A stretch of 51,507 bases of DNA from Mesorhizobium sp. (GCA_004020875.1 SAPZ01000035.1:1-51507); one strand, 5' to 3'. Shown: positions 26,426 through 34,972, numbered from the stretch's first letter. Notes: generated by a model from the sequence alone, not told the origin. Numbers and translations are program-made.

Positions 26426-26496
26426 AATGGGCTGGCGTCTTACCTTTTCCGGAAACCGGATTCCGCTTTTCGGGATGACGGTTGAGCCGGCCCATT
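26426..26496. repeat. Large imperfect palindrome between mrcA and prfB
   Basis: AATGGGCTGGC (from 26426) pairs with GCCGGCCCATT (to 26496) with one wobble. Inside are CCGGAAACCGG and TTCCGCTTTTCGGG. The core TTCCG...CTTTTCGGG resembles the other hairpin elements in this window. It could act as a terminator for mrcA or fold in the prfB leader. Confidence 0.5.
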
Positions 26497-26578
26497 TCGC
26501 TTTACAGGCGGCGATGCCGTGCCTATGTATCGCGCCTATTCCGAAAAGACCGAAAAGAACAGGACCGAACGAAAAGCC

Positions 26579-27710
26579 ATGCGCGCGGAAACGCAAAACA
26601 TTGTCGACGAGATCAGGCAGGCGATAACCCTGCTGAGGAGGCATCTTTGACTGGGATCAGGCTGTAAAGCGGCTTGAATATCTGAATTCGCGCGCCGAGG
26701 ATTCCAGCCTCTGGAATGATCCGATCGAAGCGCAGAAGCTGATGCGGGAGCGCCAGGGACTGGAGGACGGTATCGCCGCCGTGAAGGGGCTGACCCAGGC
26801 GCTGGAAGACAATATCGGCCTGATCGAGCTCGGCGAGGAAGAGGGCGACGACGGCATCATCGCGGAAGCGGAGGCTGCGCTGCGCTCGATGCAGGGCGAA
26901 GCGAAGGCCCGGCAGGTGGAGACGCTGCTCTCAGGCGAAGCCGACGCCAACGACACCTACCTCGAAATCCATGCCGGCGCAGGCGGTACCGAAAGCCAGG
27001 ACTGGGCTTCGATGCTCCTGCGCATGTACACGCGCTGGGCCGAGCGCCGCCGTTTCAAGGTCGAGGTGCTGGAAGTCCATGACGGCGAAGAGGCGGGCAT
27101 CAAGTCGGCCACCGTGCTGATCAAGGGCCACAACGCCTATGGCTGGCTGAAGACCGAGTCCGGCGTCCACCGCTTGGTGCGCATCTCGCCCTACGACAGC
27201 AATGCGCGGCGCCACACCTCTTTCGCCAGCGTCTGGGTCTATCCCGTAATCGACGACTCGATCGAGATCAACGTTTCCGAAGCCGACGTGCGCATCGACA
27301 CCTATCGTTCATCGGGTTCGGGCGGCCAGCACGTCAACACCACCGACTCGGCGGTCCGCATCACCCACCTCGCGACCGGCATCGCGGTTGCCTGCCAGGC
27401 CGAGCGCTCGCAGCACAAGAACCGCGCCAAGGCCTGGGAAATGCTGCGCTCGCGCCTCTACGAGGAAGAGCTGAAAAAGCGCGAGGCGGTCGCCAACGCC
27501 ACGGAGGCGTCGAAGAGCGACATCGGCTGGGGCCACCAGATCCGCTCTTATGTGTTGCAGCCCTATCAGCTCGTGAAGGATCTGCGCACCGGCGTTGAAA
27601 GCACCTCGCCGTCGAGCGTGCTCGACGGCGACCTGGACGATTTCATGGAAGCCTCGCTCTCCCATCGCATCGAGGGCGGCGCGGGCGAAGCGGTGGCAGA
27701 CCTGGATTAG
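26579..27710 (+). CDS. prfB: Peptide chain release factor 2, made by programmed +1 frameshifting
   Basis: Frame one runs from ATG 26579 for 23 codons to CTT, then an in-frame TGA at 26648. The +1 frame from 26649 runs to 27710, giving about 376 aa. The shift site has all classic parts: AGGAGG (26636-26641) three bases before CTT TGA C, the layout known from E. coli prfB, where low RF2 lets ribosomes slip at the UGA that RF2 itself reads. The body has GGQ in SSGSGGQHVNTTDS. The UGA-reading tripeptide position reads SPY (RISPYDSNARRH) where E. coli has SPF. Terminates translation at UAA and UGA; stands between mrcA and the GFA gene. Confidence 0.97.
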
Positions 27711-27725
27711 GAGACCTGGCGCCGC

Positions 27726-28143
27726 ATGGACGAGCCGGTGACGCGCAAACTTACCGGGAAATGCTTCTGCGGCGCCGTCCACTATGAAGTGGCGGACGAA
27801 TTCGTCTATGCCGCGAACTGCCACTGCTCCAACTGCCGGTGCACGACGGGGTCGGCGTTCAAGCCCTTCGCCGGCATCGGGCGCGACAAGTTCCGCCTCA
27901 CCACTGGCGACGACAGGCTGCTGATCTACGGCGACGAAAACGGCCATGACGCGCATTGCGGCCACTTGCGGCTCGCTCGTCTATTCGTTGGTCCGCGATG
28001 GCGCCTACGTCCATGTCGCCATGGGGACGCTGATGGACGATCCAGGTATTCGGCCGAGCGCACATATCTTCGTCGGTTCAAAGGCGCCGTGGTTCACGAT
28101 TACAGACGACCTGCCGCAATATCGTGAACATGCCGAGGGCTGA
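27726..28143 (+). pseudogene. GFA family (glutathione-dependent formaldehyde-activating enzyme-like) gene, frameshifted
   Basis: The first frame gives MDEPVTRKLTGKCFCGAVHYE, CHCSNCRCTTGSAFKP and on to NGHDAHCG. The family continues CGSL..., found here in the next frame: TCGSLVYSLVRDGAYVHVAM, then GTLMDDPGIRPSAHIF, VGSKAPWFTITDDLPQY and a stop at 28143. One surplus C near 27960 (GGCCAC) splits the gene; removing it restores about 138 aa with all expected zinc cysteines. GFA folds bind zinc through CxC and CxxC sets; most members are not the formaldehyde enzyme. The gene lies 15 bases after prfB. The alternative is that the shift is an assembly or sequencing error and the protein is intact. Confidence 0.85.
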
Positions 28144-28148
28144 AGGCC

Positions 28149-28174
28149 GGAACCTCCGTTGGCGGAACTTCGTT
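28149..28174 (+). promoter_or_regulatory. Candidate EcfG (general stress response) promoter
   Basis: GGAAC (28149-28153), 17 bases, then CGTT (28171-28174), matching the alphaproteobacterial EcfG consensus GGAAC-N16/17-CGTT. The first gene downstream is the secreted protein at 28442, so the leader would be about 260 nt. One match in 51 kb may be chance. Confidence 0.35.
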
Positions 28175-28441
28175 CTTAGGCACCCTGGGCGTAGGCCGTG
28201 GTCTGGTTGTTGCCAGCCAGGTCTGCGCATCCTTTCCGTCGCCGATGCTTGAAGCCCGGCGCGTCGCCATGGCGCGCCCACTTCTTGCGCTGGCTATGGA
28301 ATCAGCTCAGCATCCGAGCTGTGGGATAGAAGCATTTATGGCCGGACGCGGCATAAACTGCGACTGACGATCCGGCCACTGGGAAGACACGTTCCGGGAA
28401 CGGGCAAGCTGAAACGCTTGATGCTCGAAAGGAACGTTTCG

Positions 28442-28819
28442 ATGTCTGCTGCCATATCAAGATCGGCCCAAGCCGTTCGACCGGCTGGCCGACTTTTGTT
28501 CTCCCTGTTCGCAGTTGGAGCCATCTCGGTGCTGGCGCCGCCGGCCGTCGCGCACGACGCACAACCCACGGCGGCCATGCCGCAGGGCTGGAAGTACCCT
28601 TTTGCATGTTGCGCCAACTTCGACTGCAAGGAAGTGCCGCAGTCATCGATCAGCGAGCGGCCCGAAGGCTATGTCATAAAAGGCACGGGCGAGGTGGTGG
28701 CCTACAGCGACAAGCGGGTCAAGAACTCGCCCGACGGCGAATATCATTGGTGCGCGCATCAAGCTGGGCTCGACGCCGGCAAGACCATCTGCCTATTCGT
28801 GCCGCCGCCCTCTTACTAA
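28442..28819 (+). CDS. Small secreted cysteine-containing protein of unknown function
   Basis: 125 aa from ATG 28442, with AAAGGAA seven bases upstream. A Sec signal is clear: RLLFSLFAVGAISVLAPPAVA, cut before HDAQ. The mature part of about 85 aa carries CCANFDCKEV, then WCAH and TICLFV, so four or five Cys that may form periplasmic disulfides. A charged middle (GTGEVVAYSDKRVKNSPDGE) looks like a compact beta fold. I do not recognise a named domain; similar small proteins are frequent in rhizobial genomes. About 300 bases with no gene precede it; they hold the possible EcfG promoter. Confidence 0.75.
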   Translation: MSAAISRSAQAVRPAGRLLFSLFAVGAISVLAPPAVAHDAQPTAAMPQGWKYPFACCANFDCKEVPQSSISERPEGYVIKGTGEVVAYSDKRVKNSPDGEYHWCAHQAGLDAGKTICLFVPPPSY

Positions 28820-28920
28820 AGCATATCTCCCGAAAGTGGGAACCGGTTTCGGGATAAAGACATGGGTAACATCAAAGACCTAAAGCACATGGAGCGAATC
28901 CGAAGAATCGCGACGGCTTC
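28818..28920 (+). repeat. Interspersed hairpin element, same family as 32882-32988 but inverted
   Basis: TCCCGAAA (28828) and TTTCGGGA (to 28854) are the arms, around GTGGGAACCGG. The tail holds CAAAGACCTAAAGC and GCGACGG. The reverse complement of 32882-32988 has matching blocks in the same order: GCATGTC, AAAGTGCGAAGCGGTTTT, CAAAGACTTGAAGC and GCGACGCGC. Confidence 0.65.
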
Positions 28921-29071
28921 AGGCTGCTAAAGGTGCTGCGGAAGAGGGCCAAGCGCAAGCCTGACCCATAGCGGTAGAACGTCTCTATCCTTGCCGACAG
29001 ACGGTTGTCAGGACGGCTTCTTTATGTTGCTTTGCCGCAGCGGGCGCGGCGGACAACGGAGGGGTGAGTTC

Positions 29072-29440
29072 ATGACCATCAAAGGTAGCTGCCACTGCAA
29101 GGCGACAACCTTCGAGGTCGCCGAGGCGCCGCAGACGGTGACGCAATGCACATGCTCGTTTTGCTCCAAGCGCGGATCGCTGTGGGCCTATTATGTGCCG
29201 TCGCAATTCAAGCTCACAAGCCCGCCGGAGAACGTCTCCTTCTATCGATGGGGCTCGAAGACCGTGAAGCATGGTTTCTGCGCCGTTTGCGGTTGCGGCA
29301 CCTTCACCGAAACGCCCGACTGGTCGACCGGGAAGCCGGATTTCGACAATCCCAAGATCAGCGTGAATTCGCGGCTGTTCGACGATTTCGATCTGGACAA
29401 GGTCGAGGTGGTGGTCATCGACGGCAAGAATCTGTGGTAG
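29072..29440 (+). CDS. GFA family zinc-binding protein
   Basis: 122 aa. Start ATG 29072, with GGAGGGG just upstream. The GFA zinc ligands are present: GSCHCKATTFEV (CxC), QCTCSFCSKRG (CxxC with a preceding Cys), FCAVCGCGTF (the third set). The first residue block is the family's usual opening strand. GFA proteins were named from a formaldehyde-glutathione enzyme, but most small bacterial members have no shown activity. It is intact, unlike the related but frameshifted copy 1.3 kb upstream; the two differ widely, so a recent duplication is unlikely. Confidence 0.88.
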   Translation: MTIKGSCHCKATTFEVAEAPQTVTQCTCSFCSKRGSLWAYYVPSQFKLTSPPENVSFYRWGSKTVKHGFCAVCGCGTFTETPDWSTGKPDFDNPKISVNSRLFDDFDLDKVEVVVIDGKNLW

Positions 29441-29575
29441 AGCGAAGCGAGAACGGCCGACGGGTTTTGCGGCCGCATTCCCGTTCCGTTTTTCGCCGCA
29501 TTTCATGCTACAAGGCTGCGGAAGGGCTGATTTGGCGTGGCCGCAAGGGCTGCGAACTGGAGAGGGACCAATCTC

Positions 29576-30226
29576 ATGAAGAAGACCGTGCTCGTCGTCG
29601 TGGCGACGGCTGTGCTGGTGAGCGCCTGCACCACCACCGATCCGTATACCGGCGACCAGAAGATTTCCAACACGGCGGCCGGCGCCGGCCTTGGCGCCTT
29701 GGCAGGCGCCAGCCTTGGTCTGCTCGCCGGCGGCAATGACCGCCGCAACGCCTTGATTGGCGCGGGCATCGGCGCGCTCGCAGGGGGCGCGATCGGGGCG
29801 ACCATGGACCAGAACGAGGCCGAGCTTCGCCGCCAGCTGCAGGGCACCGGCGTCAGCGTCACCCGCAGCGGCGACCAGATCATCCTCAACATGCCGTCCG
29901 ACATCACTTTCAACGTCGACCAGGACGCGGTGAAGCCGGGCTTCTATCCGGTGCTGAATTCGGTCGCGCTGGTGCTGAAGAAGTTCCGTCAGACCACGGT
30001 GGACGTGTTCGGCCACACCGATTCGACCGGCGGCGACCAGCACAATTTCGACCTGTCGCAACGCCGGGCGCTTGCCGTCGCCAATTATCTGGCCGGCCAG
30101 GGTGTCGATCAGCGCCGCTTCGCGGTGACCGGCTTCGGCAAGACGCGCCCGATCGCATCCAATGCCACGGCCGCCGGCCGCGAGCAGAACCGGCGCGTCG
30201 AAATCCAGCTGTCGCCGCTCACCTGA
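29576..30226 (+). CDS. OmpA family outer-membrane lipoprotein (YiaD-like)
   Basis: 216 aa. Lipoprotein signal peptide with lipobox LVSAC (Cys about residue 18). A glycine-zipper block (residues about 36-80, GAGLGALAGASLGLLAGG and GAGIGALAGGAIGATM) may insert in the membrane. The C-terminal OmpA domain has ITFNVDQDAVKPGF, VFGHTDSTGGDQHNFDLSQR and the RRFAVTGFGKTRPIASN stretch with NRRVEI, the peptidoglycan-binding (diaminopimelate) motif. It probably tethers outer membrane to murein. An intrinsic terminator follows. Confidence 0.93.
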   Translation: MKKTVLVVVATAVLVSACTTTDPYTGDQKISNTAAGAGLGALAGASLGLLAGGNDRRNALIGAGIGALAGGAIGATMDQNEAELRRQLQGTGVSVTRSGDQIILNMPSDITFNVDQDAVKPGFYPVLNSVALVLKKFRQTTVDVFGHTDSTGGDQHNFDLSQRRALAVANYLAGQGVDQRRFAVTGFGKTRPIASNATAAGREQNRRVEIQLSPLT

Positions 30227-30260
30227 GAAGGCCGCGCCAACAGTGCAGCGCCACCAAGGC

Positions 30261-30289
30261 AAAACGGTCCCGTACGGGGCCGTTTTTTT
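30261..30289 (+). terminator. Intrinsic terminator of the OmpA lipoprotein gene
   Basis: AACGGTCCC and GGGGCCGTT (9 bp, one wobble, loop GTAC) followed by seven T ending at 30289. Confidence 0.9.
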
Positions 30290-30478
30290 GTCGGCTCGGT
30301 CCAAAGATGGGTCGAAGGTCTTAGGACATTAGCTTTTCCTAATTCGTGCTTTTCAAATCCAGGGAAAGGACTAACATCCTGCTGTTCCAGAGGGGATGGG
30401 GCGGGCAAAACGGCCGCGCAATCAGCATCTGCCGCCCCGGTCTTGCACGGCCAGATCAAGAGAATCTGGGAGGAATGC

Positions 30479-31087
30479 ATGAAAAGAACAGCTCGCCTCG
30501 GGCGCTGCGGCGTCCTCGTTTTGACTGGCCTTATCGGCGCATGGCTCGGAGCGGCTACGGCTCGGGCGGAGGACGCCAACAAGGCCGACATCGAAGCCCT
30601 GAAGAAATCGCTGGCCAAATATGAAGATTACACGGCCGCCATCCGCGACCTCTATTTGTCGACCGAAGGCTGCGTCTACTATGCTGGCGAGAAGATAGAC
30701 GGCGCGATGTACTATCCGAAAGGGGCCATGGGGATCCATTTCGTCAACGTCCCGAGCATCGGCAAACCGCTCGACCCGATGAAGCCCAACGTCCTGATCT
30801 ACGAGCCGACCGGCAAAGGCCTGAAGCTGGTTGGTGTGGAATGGCTGGTGCCGTTGACGCCGGACGTGAAGGAGGTTCCGACGTTGTTCGGCCAGAAATT
30901 CATGGGGCCGATGGAAGGACATTATCCGCTCATCCCGAGGGAGTTTGTCCACTACGACCTGCATGCCTGGCTGTTCAGGGACAATCCGAACGGCATGTTC
31001 ACCCCCACGAATCCCAAGGTGAAATGCACCAAGGCCGAGTTCCCGATGCTGGAGAAGCCGACCAAGATGATGCCTGGTCCAATGTAG
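30479..31087 (+). CDS. Secreted protein of unknown function
   Basis: 202 aa with GGGAGG upstream of ATG 30479. Signal peptide: CGVLVLTGLIGAWLGAATARA, cut before EDANKADI. The mature protein opens with an amphipathic helix (KADIEALKKSLAKYEDYTAA), then IRDLYLSTEGCVYYAGEKID and YYPKGAMGIHFVNVPSIG. The phrase EGCVYYAGEKIDGAMYYPKG, plus GMHFVNP-like sequence (GIHFVN) and RFVHYDLHAWLF-like sequence (EFVHYDLHAWLFRDNPNGMF), is a recurring pattern in small secreted proteins of proteobacteria. I know no function. It ends at a bidirectional terminator facing the helicase gene. Confidence 0.75.
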   Translation: MKRTARLGRCGVLVLTGLIGAWLGAATARAEDANKADIEALKKSLAKYEDYTAAIRDLYLSTEGCVYYAGEKIDGAMYYPKGAMGIHFVNVPSIGKPLDPMKPNVLIYEPTGKGLKLVGVEWLVPLTPDVKEVPTLFGQKFMGPMEGHYPLIPREFVHYDLHAWLFRDNPNGMFTPTNPKVKCTKAEFPMLEKPTKMMPGPM

Positions 31088-31114
31088 GGCAGGGTGAGCA
31101 AGCAGCTTAAAAAG

Positions 31115-31140
31115 AAACGGCCCTGTTTGGGGCCGTTTTC
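31115..31140. terminator. Bidirectional intrinsic terminator
   Basis: AAACGGCCC (31115-31123) and GGGCCGTTT (31130-31138) form a perfect 9-bp stem. There is TTTT on the plus side and TTTCTTTTT on the minus side, so it can end both the secreted-protein gene and the convergent helicase gene. Confidence 0.85.
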
Positions 31141-31166
31141 ATTCCTGCTCGTACTGGCGGGAAGCC

Positions 31167-32717
31167 TCAGACTTTCGCGACGATCCGCATGAAGGCCGGC
31201 ACATCGTCGCCGAAACCAACGGTCGCGTCGTCTTCCTCGCGATGGCGGCCCGGGCGGTCGCGCTGCGGGCGGGCATCGCCGCGCTGTTCCTGACGGTTGC
31301 CGGAGCCCTTGCGCTCGTTCTCGGAACGGATCGCATCCTTGCGGGCGCGGCGTTCAGCGATATCGGCCACTTCGGCGATCGGCTGCTCGTCGCGCACGGC
31401 TTCAGGAGCCTCGTCGCGCTTGGCGTGACGGTCCTTCCGGCGCTCGCCGCCTTCTTTTCGATCGTCCTTGCGGTCGTCGTCCTTGCGGCCGGCCCGGCGA
31501 GGCGCGCCGCGGCCACGGCGCGGCTGCTCCTCGCCCTCGCTCTCGGTCACGGTCGATAGGTCACCGTCATGCCATTCGATCTTGGTTCCGATCAGCCTCT
31601 CGATGGCGTCGACATATTTGGTGTCGGCGCGCGTGGCGATGGTGAAGGACTTGCCCGCGCGCCCGGCGCGGCCGGTGCGGCCGATGCGGTGGACATAGTC
31701 CTCGGCATGGATCGGCACGTCGTAGTTGAAAACGTGGCTGACATCGGGAATGTCGAGGCCGCGCGCGGCGACGTCCGAGGCAACGAGATAGCGTAGCTTG
31801 CCGTCGCGAAAATTGTTGAGCATCTGCATGCGCGCGCGCTGGTCCATGTCGCCATGCAGCGCGCCGGCATCGAAATCATGCTTCAGCAGAGAGCGGAACA
31901 GCTCCGACACTTCGACCTTGCGGTTGCAGAAGATGATGGCGTTCTTCAGGTCGGCGTCTTCGGCCTTGATCAGATTGCGCAGCGTCTCGCGCTTCTCCCA
32001 CGGCTTCTTGCCGGATTTCACCAGGCGCTGCGTGATGCTGGTCGCGGTGGATGCAGCCTTCGAGACTTCCACCCGTACCGGCGCATGCAGGAATTTCTCG
32101 GTGAGCTTGGTGATCTCCGGCGGCATCGTCGCCGAGAAGAACAGCGTCTGGCGCGTGAACGGGATCATCTCGCAAATGCGCTCGATGTCGGGAATGAAGC
32201 CCATGTCGAGCATCCGGTCCGCTTCGTCGATGACGAGGATATCGACGCCATTGAGCAGGAGCTTGCCGCGCTCGCGGTGGTCAAGCAGGCGGCCGGGCGT
32301 TGCGATCAGGACATCGGCGCCACGTTCAAGCTTCTTGTCCTGCTCATCGAAGGAGACGCCGCCGATCAGAAGCGCGATGTTGAGCTTGTGGTTCTTGCCG
32401 TATTTGATGAAGTTTTCCTCGACCTGCGCGGCGAGCTCGCGCGTCGGCTCGAGGATCAGCGTACGCGGCATGCGGGCGCGTGCCCGGCCTTTTTCCAGGC
32501 GGGTCAGCATCGGCAGCACGAAGGAAGCGGTCTTGCCGGTGCCGGTCTGGGCGATGCCCAGCACATCCTTGCCGAGCAGCGCATGCGGGATGGCGCCGGC
32601 CTGGATCGGAGTCGGCTTGGTGTAGCCGGCATCTGAGACTGCGGAGAGGACCTTGGACGAAAGGCCGAGGTCTGAAAATGTCAACGCTTCTTGAGCGGTC
32701 GTGATGTCTGAGGACAA
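31167..32717 (-). CDS. DEAD-box RNA helicase (RhlE-like)
   Basis: 516 aa if started at TTG 32717; a TTG at 32825 would add 36 residues of weak helicase character, and no ATG is in frame before the Q motif. Helicase motifs in order: FSDLGLSSKV (Q motif), AQTGTGKTAS, PTRELA, TPGRLLDH, VIDEADRMLDMGF, SAT, IIFCNRK, ARGLDIPDV and HRIGRTGRAGRAG. The C-terminal 140 residues are Arg/Asp/Glu/Lys-rich and probably disordered, as in RhlE types. It remodels RNA, for example in ribosome assembly, decay or cold growth. RNase E, its typical partner, is encoded about 10 kb away. Confidence 0.9.
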   Translation of the reverse strand: MSSDITTAQEALTFSDLGLSSKVLSAVSDAGYTKPTPIQAGAIPHALLGKDVLGIAQTGTGKTASFVLPMLTRLEKGRARARMPRTLILEPTRELAAQVEENFIKYGKNHKLNIALLIGGVSFDEQDKKLERGADVLIATPGRLLDHRERGKLLLNGVDILVIDEADRMLDMGFIPDIERICEMIPFTRQTLFFSATMPPEITKLTEKFLHAPVRVEVSKAASTATSITQRLVKSGKKPWEKRETLRNLIKAEDADLKNAIIFCNRKVEVSELFRSLLKHDFDAGALHGDMDQRARMQMLNNFRDGKLRYLVASDVAARGLDIPDVSHVFNYDVPIHAEDYVHRIGRTGRAGRAGKSFTIATRADTKYVDAIERLIGTKIEWHDGDLSTVTESEGEEQPRRGRGAPRRAGRKDDDRKDDRKEGGERRKDRHAKRDEAPEAVRDEQPIAEVADIAERRARKDAIRSENERKGSGNRQEQRGDARPQRDRPGRHREEDDATVGFGDDVPAFMRIVAKV

Positions 32718-32881
32718 GTGTTTGTTGTCTTTGGCTGGTTCGGGAAATCGCAACGCATGTTGCGGCAGGCGCCACGCGCCTGCAAGATCGCGGTTGCAGT
32801 TAGGCGCAAGTCCGCGATTTGTCAACAGAAACAGCCGCGAATCCCGGTGATTGTGAAAACGTAACCTTAATCGCGATGCTT

Positions 32882-32988
32882 AAAGCGCGTCGCGTTGAAA
32901 CGGAATCAGGCTACGCGCTTCAAGTCTTTGCTTGATGCATGTCGTGTTCCCAAAACCGCTTCGCACTTTTGGGCGACATGCATTGATC
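32882..32988 (-). repeat. Interspersed two-hairpin element
   Basis: First hairpin: AAGCGCGT (32883-32890) with ACGCGCTT (32913-32920). Second: ATGCATGTCG...CCCAAAA closed by TTTTGGG-CGACATGCAT, with a four-base bulge. It lies between the helicase and nadK stop and is homologous, in opposite orientation, to 28818-28920. Confidence 0.8.
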
Positions 32989-33010
32989 GAACCAGAATCG
33001 TTGCGCCGGC

Positions 33011-33784
33011 TCAGTATCGGAACTGCTCGGCAAGGATGCGTTCATTCCAGGAATGGTTCGGATCGAACAGCAAAGTTGCCGTAGCCGTCGGCGATTCCCG
33101 CACGGTGACGGAGGCCACCGCTTTGACCTCGGTATGGTCCGCGGCGGCATTCACCGGACGCTTTTCGACTTCCAGTATGTCGAAACGCACGGTCGCCTTG
33201 TTGGACAGCAGCGCCCCGCGCCAGCGGCGCGGCCGGAAAGGGCTGACGGGCGTCAATGCCAGGAGCGGCGCATCGAGCGGCAGGATCGGCCCGTGAGCCG
33301 ACAGATTATAGGCCGTGGAGCCGGCGGGGGTGGCGATCATGACGCCGTCGCAGTTCAGCTCCTCCAGCCGCACCTGGCCGTCGATGGTGATGCGGATCTT
33401 CGCCGTCTGGTAGGACTGTCGCCACAGTGCCACTTCGTTGATGGCCAGCGCCAAAACGGATTCGCCGTCATGCGTCACTGCGGCCATTTCCAGCGGACGG
33501 ATCGTCTCGGCGACCGCGGCGGCGACGCGTTCCTCGAGACCACCGGCGCGATACTCGTTCATCAGGAAGCCAATGGTGCCACGGTTCATACCGTAGACCT
33601 TCTTGCCGGTGCTCATCGTGTCGCGCAGCGTCTGCAGCAGGAAGCCATCGCCGCCCAGGGCCACGATGATGTCGGCCTCGGCAACCGATATCTGGCCATA
33701 GCGCGACGACAGGCTCTGCAACGCTGCCCGGGCGTCGTCAGTGTCGGAAGAGACGAAGGCGAAACGGCTGGCGGCTTTGCTCAT
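33011..33784 (-). CDS. nadK: NAD kinase
   Basis: 257 aa from ATG 33784, with GGGAG upstream. It phosphorylates NAD to NADP using ATP. Key motifs: VALGGDGFLLQTLRDTM (GGDG), KVYGMNRGTIGFLMNEY and CDGVMIATPAGSTAYNLSA, with the conserved TPxGSTAY loop that binds NAD. The rest of the frame towards 33931 has no start with a better site. Monocistronic on the minus strand, and its downstream end faces the repeat element. Confidence 0.95.
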   Translation of the reverse strand: MSKAASRFAFVSSDTDDARAALQSLSSRYGQISVAEADIIVALGGDGFLLQTLRDTMSTGKKVYGMNRGTIGFLMNEYRAGGLEERVAAAVAETIRPLEMAAVTHDGESVLALAINEVALWRQSYQTAKIRITIDGQVRLEELNCDGVMIATPAGSTAYNLSAHGPILPLDAPLLALTPVSPFRPRRWRGALLSNKATVRFDILEVEKRPVNAAADHTEVKAVASVTVRESPTATATLLFDPNHSWNERILAEQFRY

Positions 33785-33990
33785 GGCTCCCGGAGGGCGA
33801 CCATCTGCGGGGCCGCGCCGGCGACGGCGTAGCATGCGTCGCCTGTATCTGTGAAGGGCGCAGCAGCGGCCGGCTGGCCCACCCGGCAATCGCGCTTCGT
33901 GACAGCCGCGACATGAATGTGATGGCCACAATGGTTAAGAGGAAGCTTAAACACTCGTAAAGCCGGATCGATCATGTTAGCCGACAGTGG

Positions 33991-34194
33991 ATGGGTTGGC
34001 GGGGGCTGGCCAGTCGAGAGACCTGTCTATTGCCGGTAACGCGTCTGATCATAGTCTTCCTGATGATGGGAAGTTTCGCGCTGATGTTCGCGGAACTCGT
34101 GCGTCAGTCGGAAGAGATGAGCCAGCGGCCGCAGCCGACAGTGTCCCGTTGCGGTGACGCCACGGGAACGCCTTGCCCGCAACGGGCGCTGTAG
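33991..34194 (+). CDS. Possible small single-pass membrane protein
   Basis: 67 aa from ATG 33991, or 54 aa from an in-frame TTG just before PVTRLIIV. One hydrophobic helix (TRLIIVFLMMGSFALMFAEL) is followed by a charged tail (VRQSEEMSQRPQPTVSRCGD). The composition is protein-like for a small membrane protein, but there is no clear ribosome binding site, so this remains uncertain. It is divergent from nadK and convergent with the hydrolase gene. Confidence 0.4.
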   Translation: MGWRGLASRETCLLPVTRLIIVFLMMGSFALMFAELVRQSEEMSQRPQPTVSRCGDATGTPCPQRAL

Positions 34195-34213
34195 GCTTCG
34201 CTTCCCTCATCTT

Positions 34214-34972
34214 TCAGCCGCCCTGCAGGTGGCAGCCCGCTTTGCGTTTGCCCGCGACATATTCGTCGATGAGTTGCCGGTAGCGCACCTTGCCGAAGCT
34301 CGGGAAATGACCGCCATGCACGACCGAGACATCGAGCTCGCGCAGGGCCAGCAGTGTGTCTACATAGTCATCGATATCGGAGTGGTAGACGTCGTCGATC
34401 AGCGGTCCATCATAGACGATGTCGCCCGACAGCAGGATGCCGGTCTTTTTTTCGTACAGAGCGATGCCGCCCGGCGAGTGACCCGGCGTGTGGATGACCT
34501 CGAAGGCGCGATCGCCGAGATCAATCACGTCGCCATGCTCAAGTAGTTGGCCGGCGGGGGCCGGCGGGATACTGTAGCGTGCCGTGTCCCATCCCCGAGG
34601 CAAACGATCGAACATCTCCTCATTGGCATAACGGTCCGCCACCGTCCATTCGTTGCGCGGATGGGCGAGGATTGCAGCTTCCGCCGAATGCACGCAGCGA
34701 TCCGGGAACTCGTGATGACAGCCGATATGGTCGAAATGGGTGTGGCTGGCGACACAGGTGAGCTTGCGCTCGGTGACCAGCGGCACATGGTTTCTCAGGC
34801 TGAAATGGCCGAGGCCGGTGTCGAACAACAGGTCGCGGTCGCGCCCGCGCACATGCCAGATGTTGCAGCGGAAGAACGGTTTTATCCACGGCTCATGGAT
34901 GAGCTTGACGTCGTCGCCCATGCGGATTGTTTCGTACCAGTCCGGAGCCTCGATGACCGGAAGCATGCCCAT
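34214..34972 (-). CDS. Metallo-beta-lactamase-fold hydrolase of the ABC transporter operon
   Basis: 252 aa, cytosolic. MBL-fold zinc motifs: SHTHFDHIGCHHEF (HxHxDH), VIHTPGHSPGGIALYE with the third His, SGDIVYDGPLIDD with the bridging Asp, and VVHGGHFPSFG with the last His. The metal site looks complete for two zinc ions. The fold covers lactonases, glyoxalase II, and other hydrolases; nothing fixes the substrate. It begins three bases after the ATPase stop, so it is the last gene of the transporter operon and probably acts on whatever is imported. Confidence 0.9.
   Translation of the reverse strand: MGMLPVIEAPDWYETIRMGDDVKLIHEPWIKPFFRCNIWHVRGRDRDLLFDTGLGHFSLRNHVPLVTERKLTCVASHTHFDHIGCHHEFPDRCVHSAEAAILAHPRNEWTVADRYANEEMFDRLPRGWDTARYSIPPAPAGQLLEHGDVIDLGDRAFEVIHTPGHSPGGIALYEKKTGILLSGDIVYDGPLIDDVYHSDIDDYVDTLLALRELDVSVVHGGHFPSFGKVRYRQLIDEYVAGKRKAGCHLQGG

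Noticed and set aside
27726..28143. The frameshift in the GFA gene as programmed frameshifting
   Set aside because: There is no slippery run, in-frame stop cassette or Shine-Dalgarno-like stimulator as in prfB; a mutation or error explains it better.
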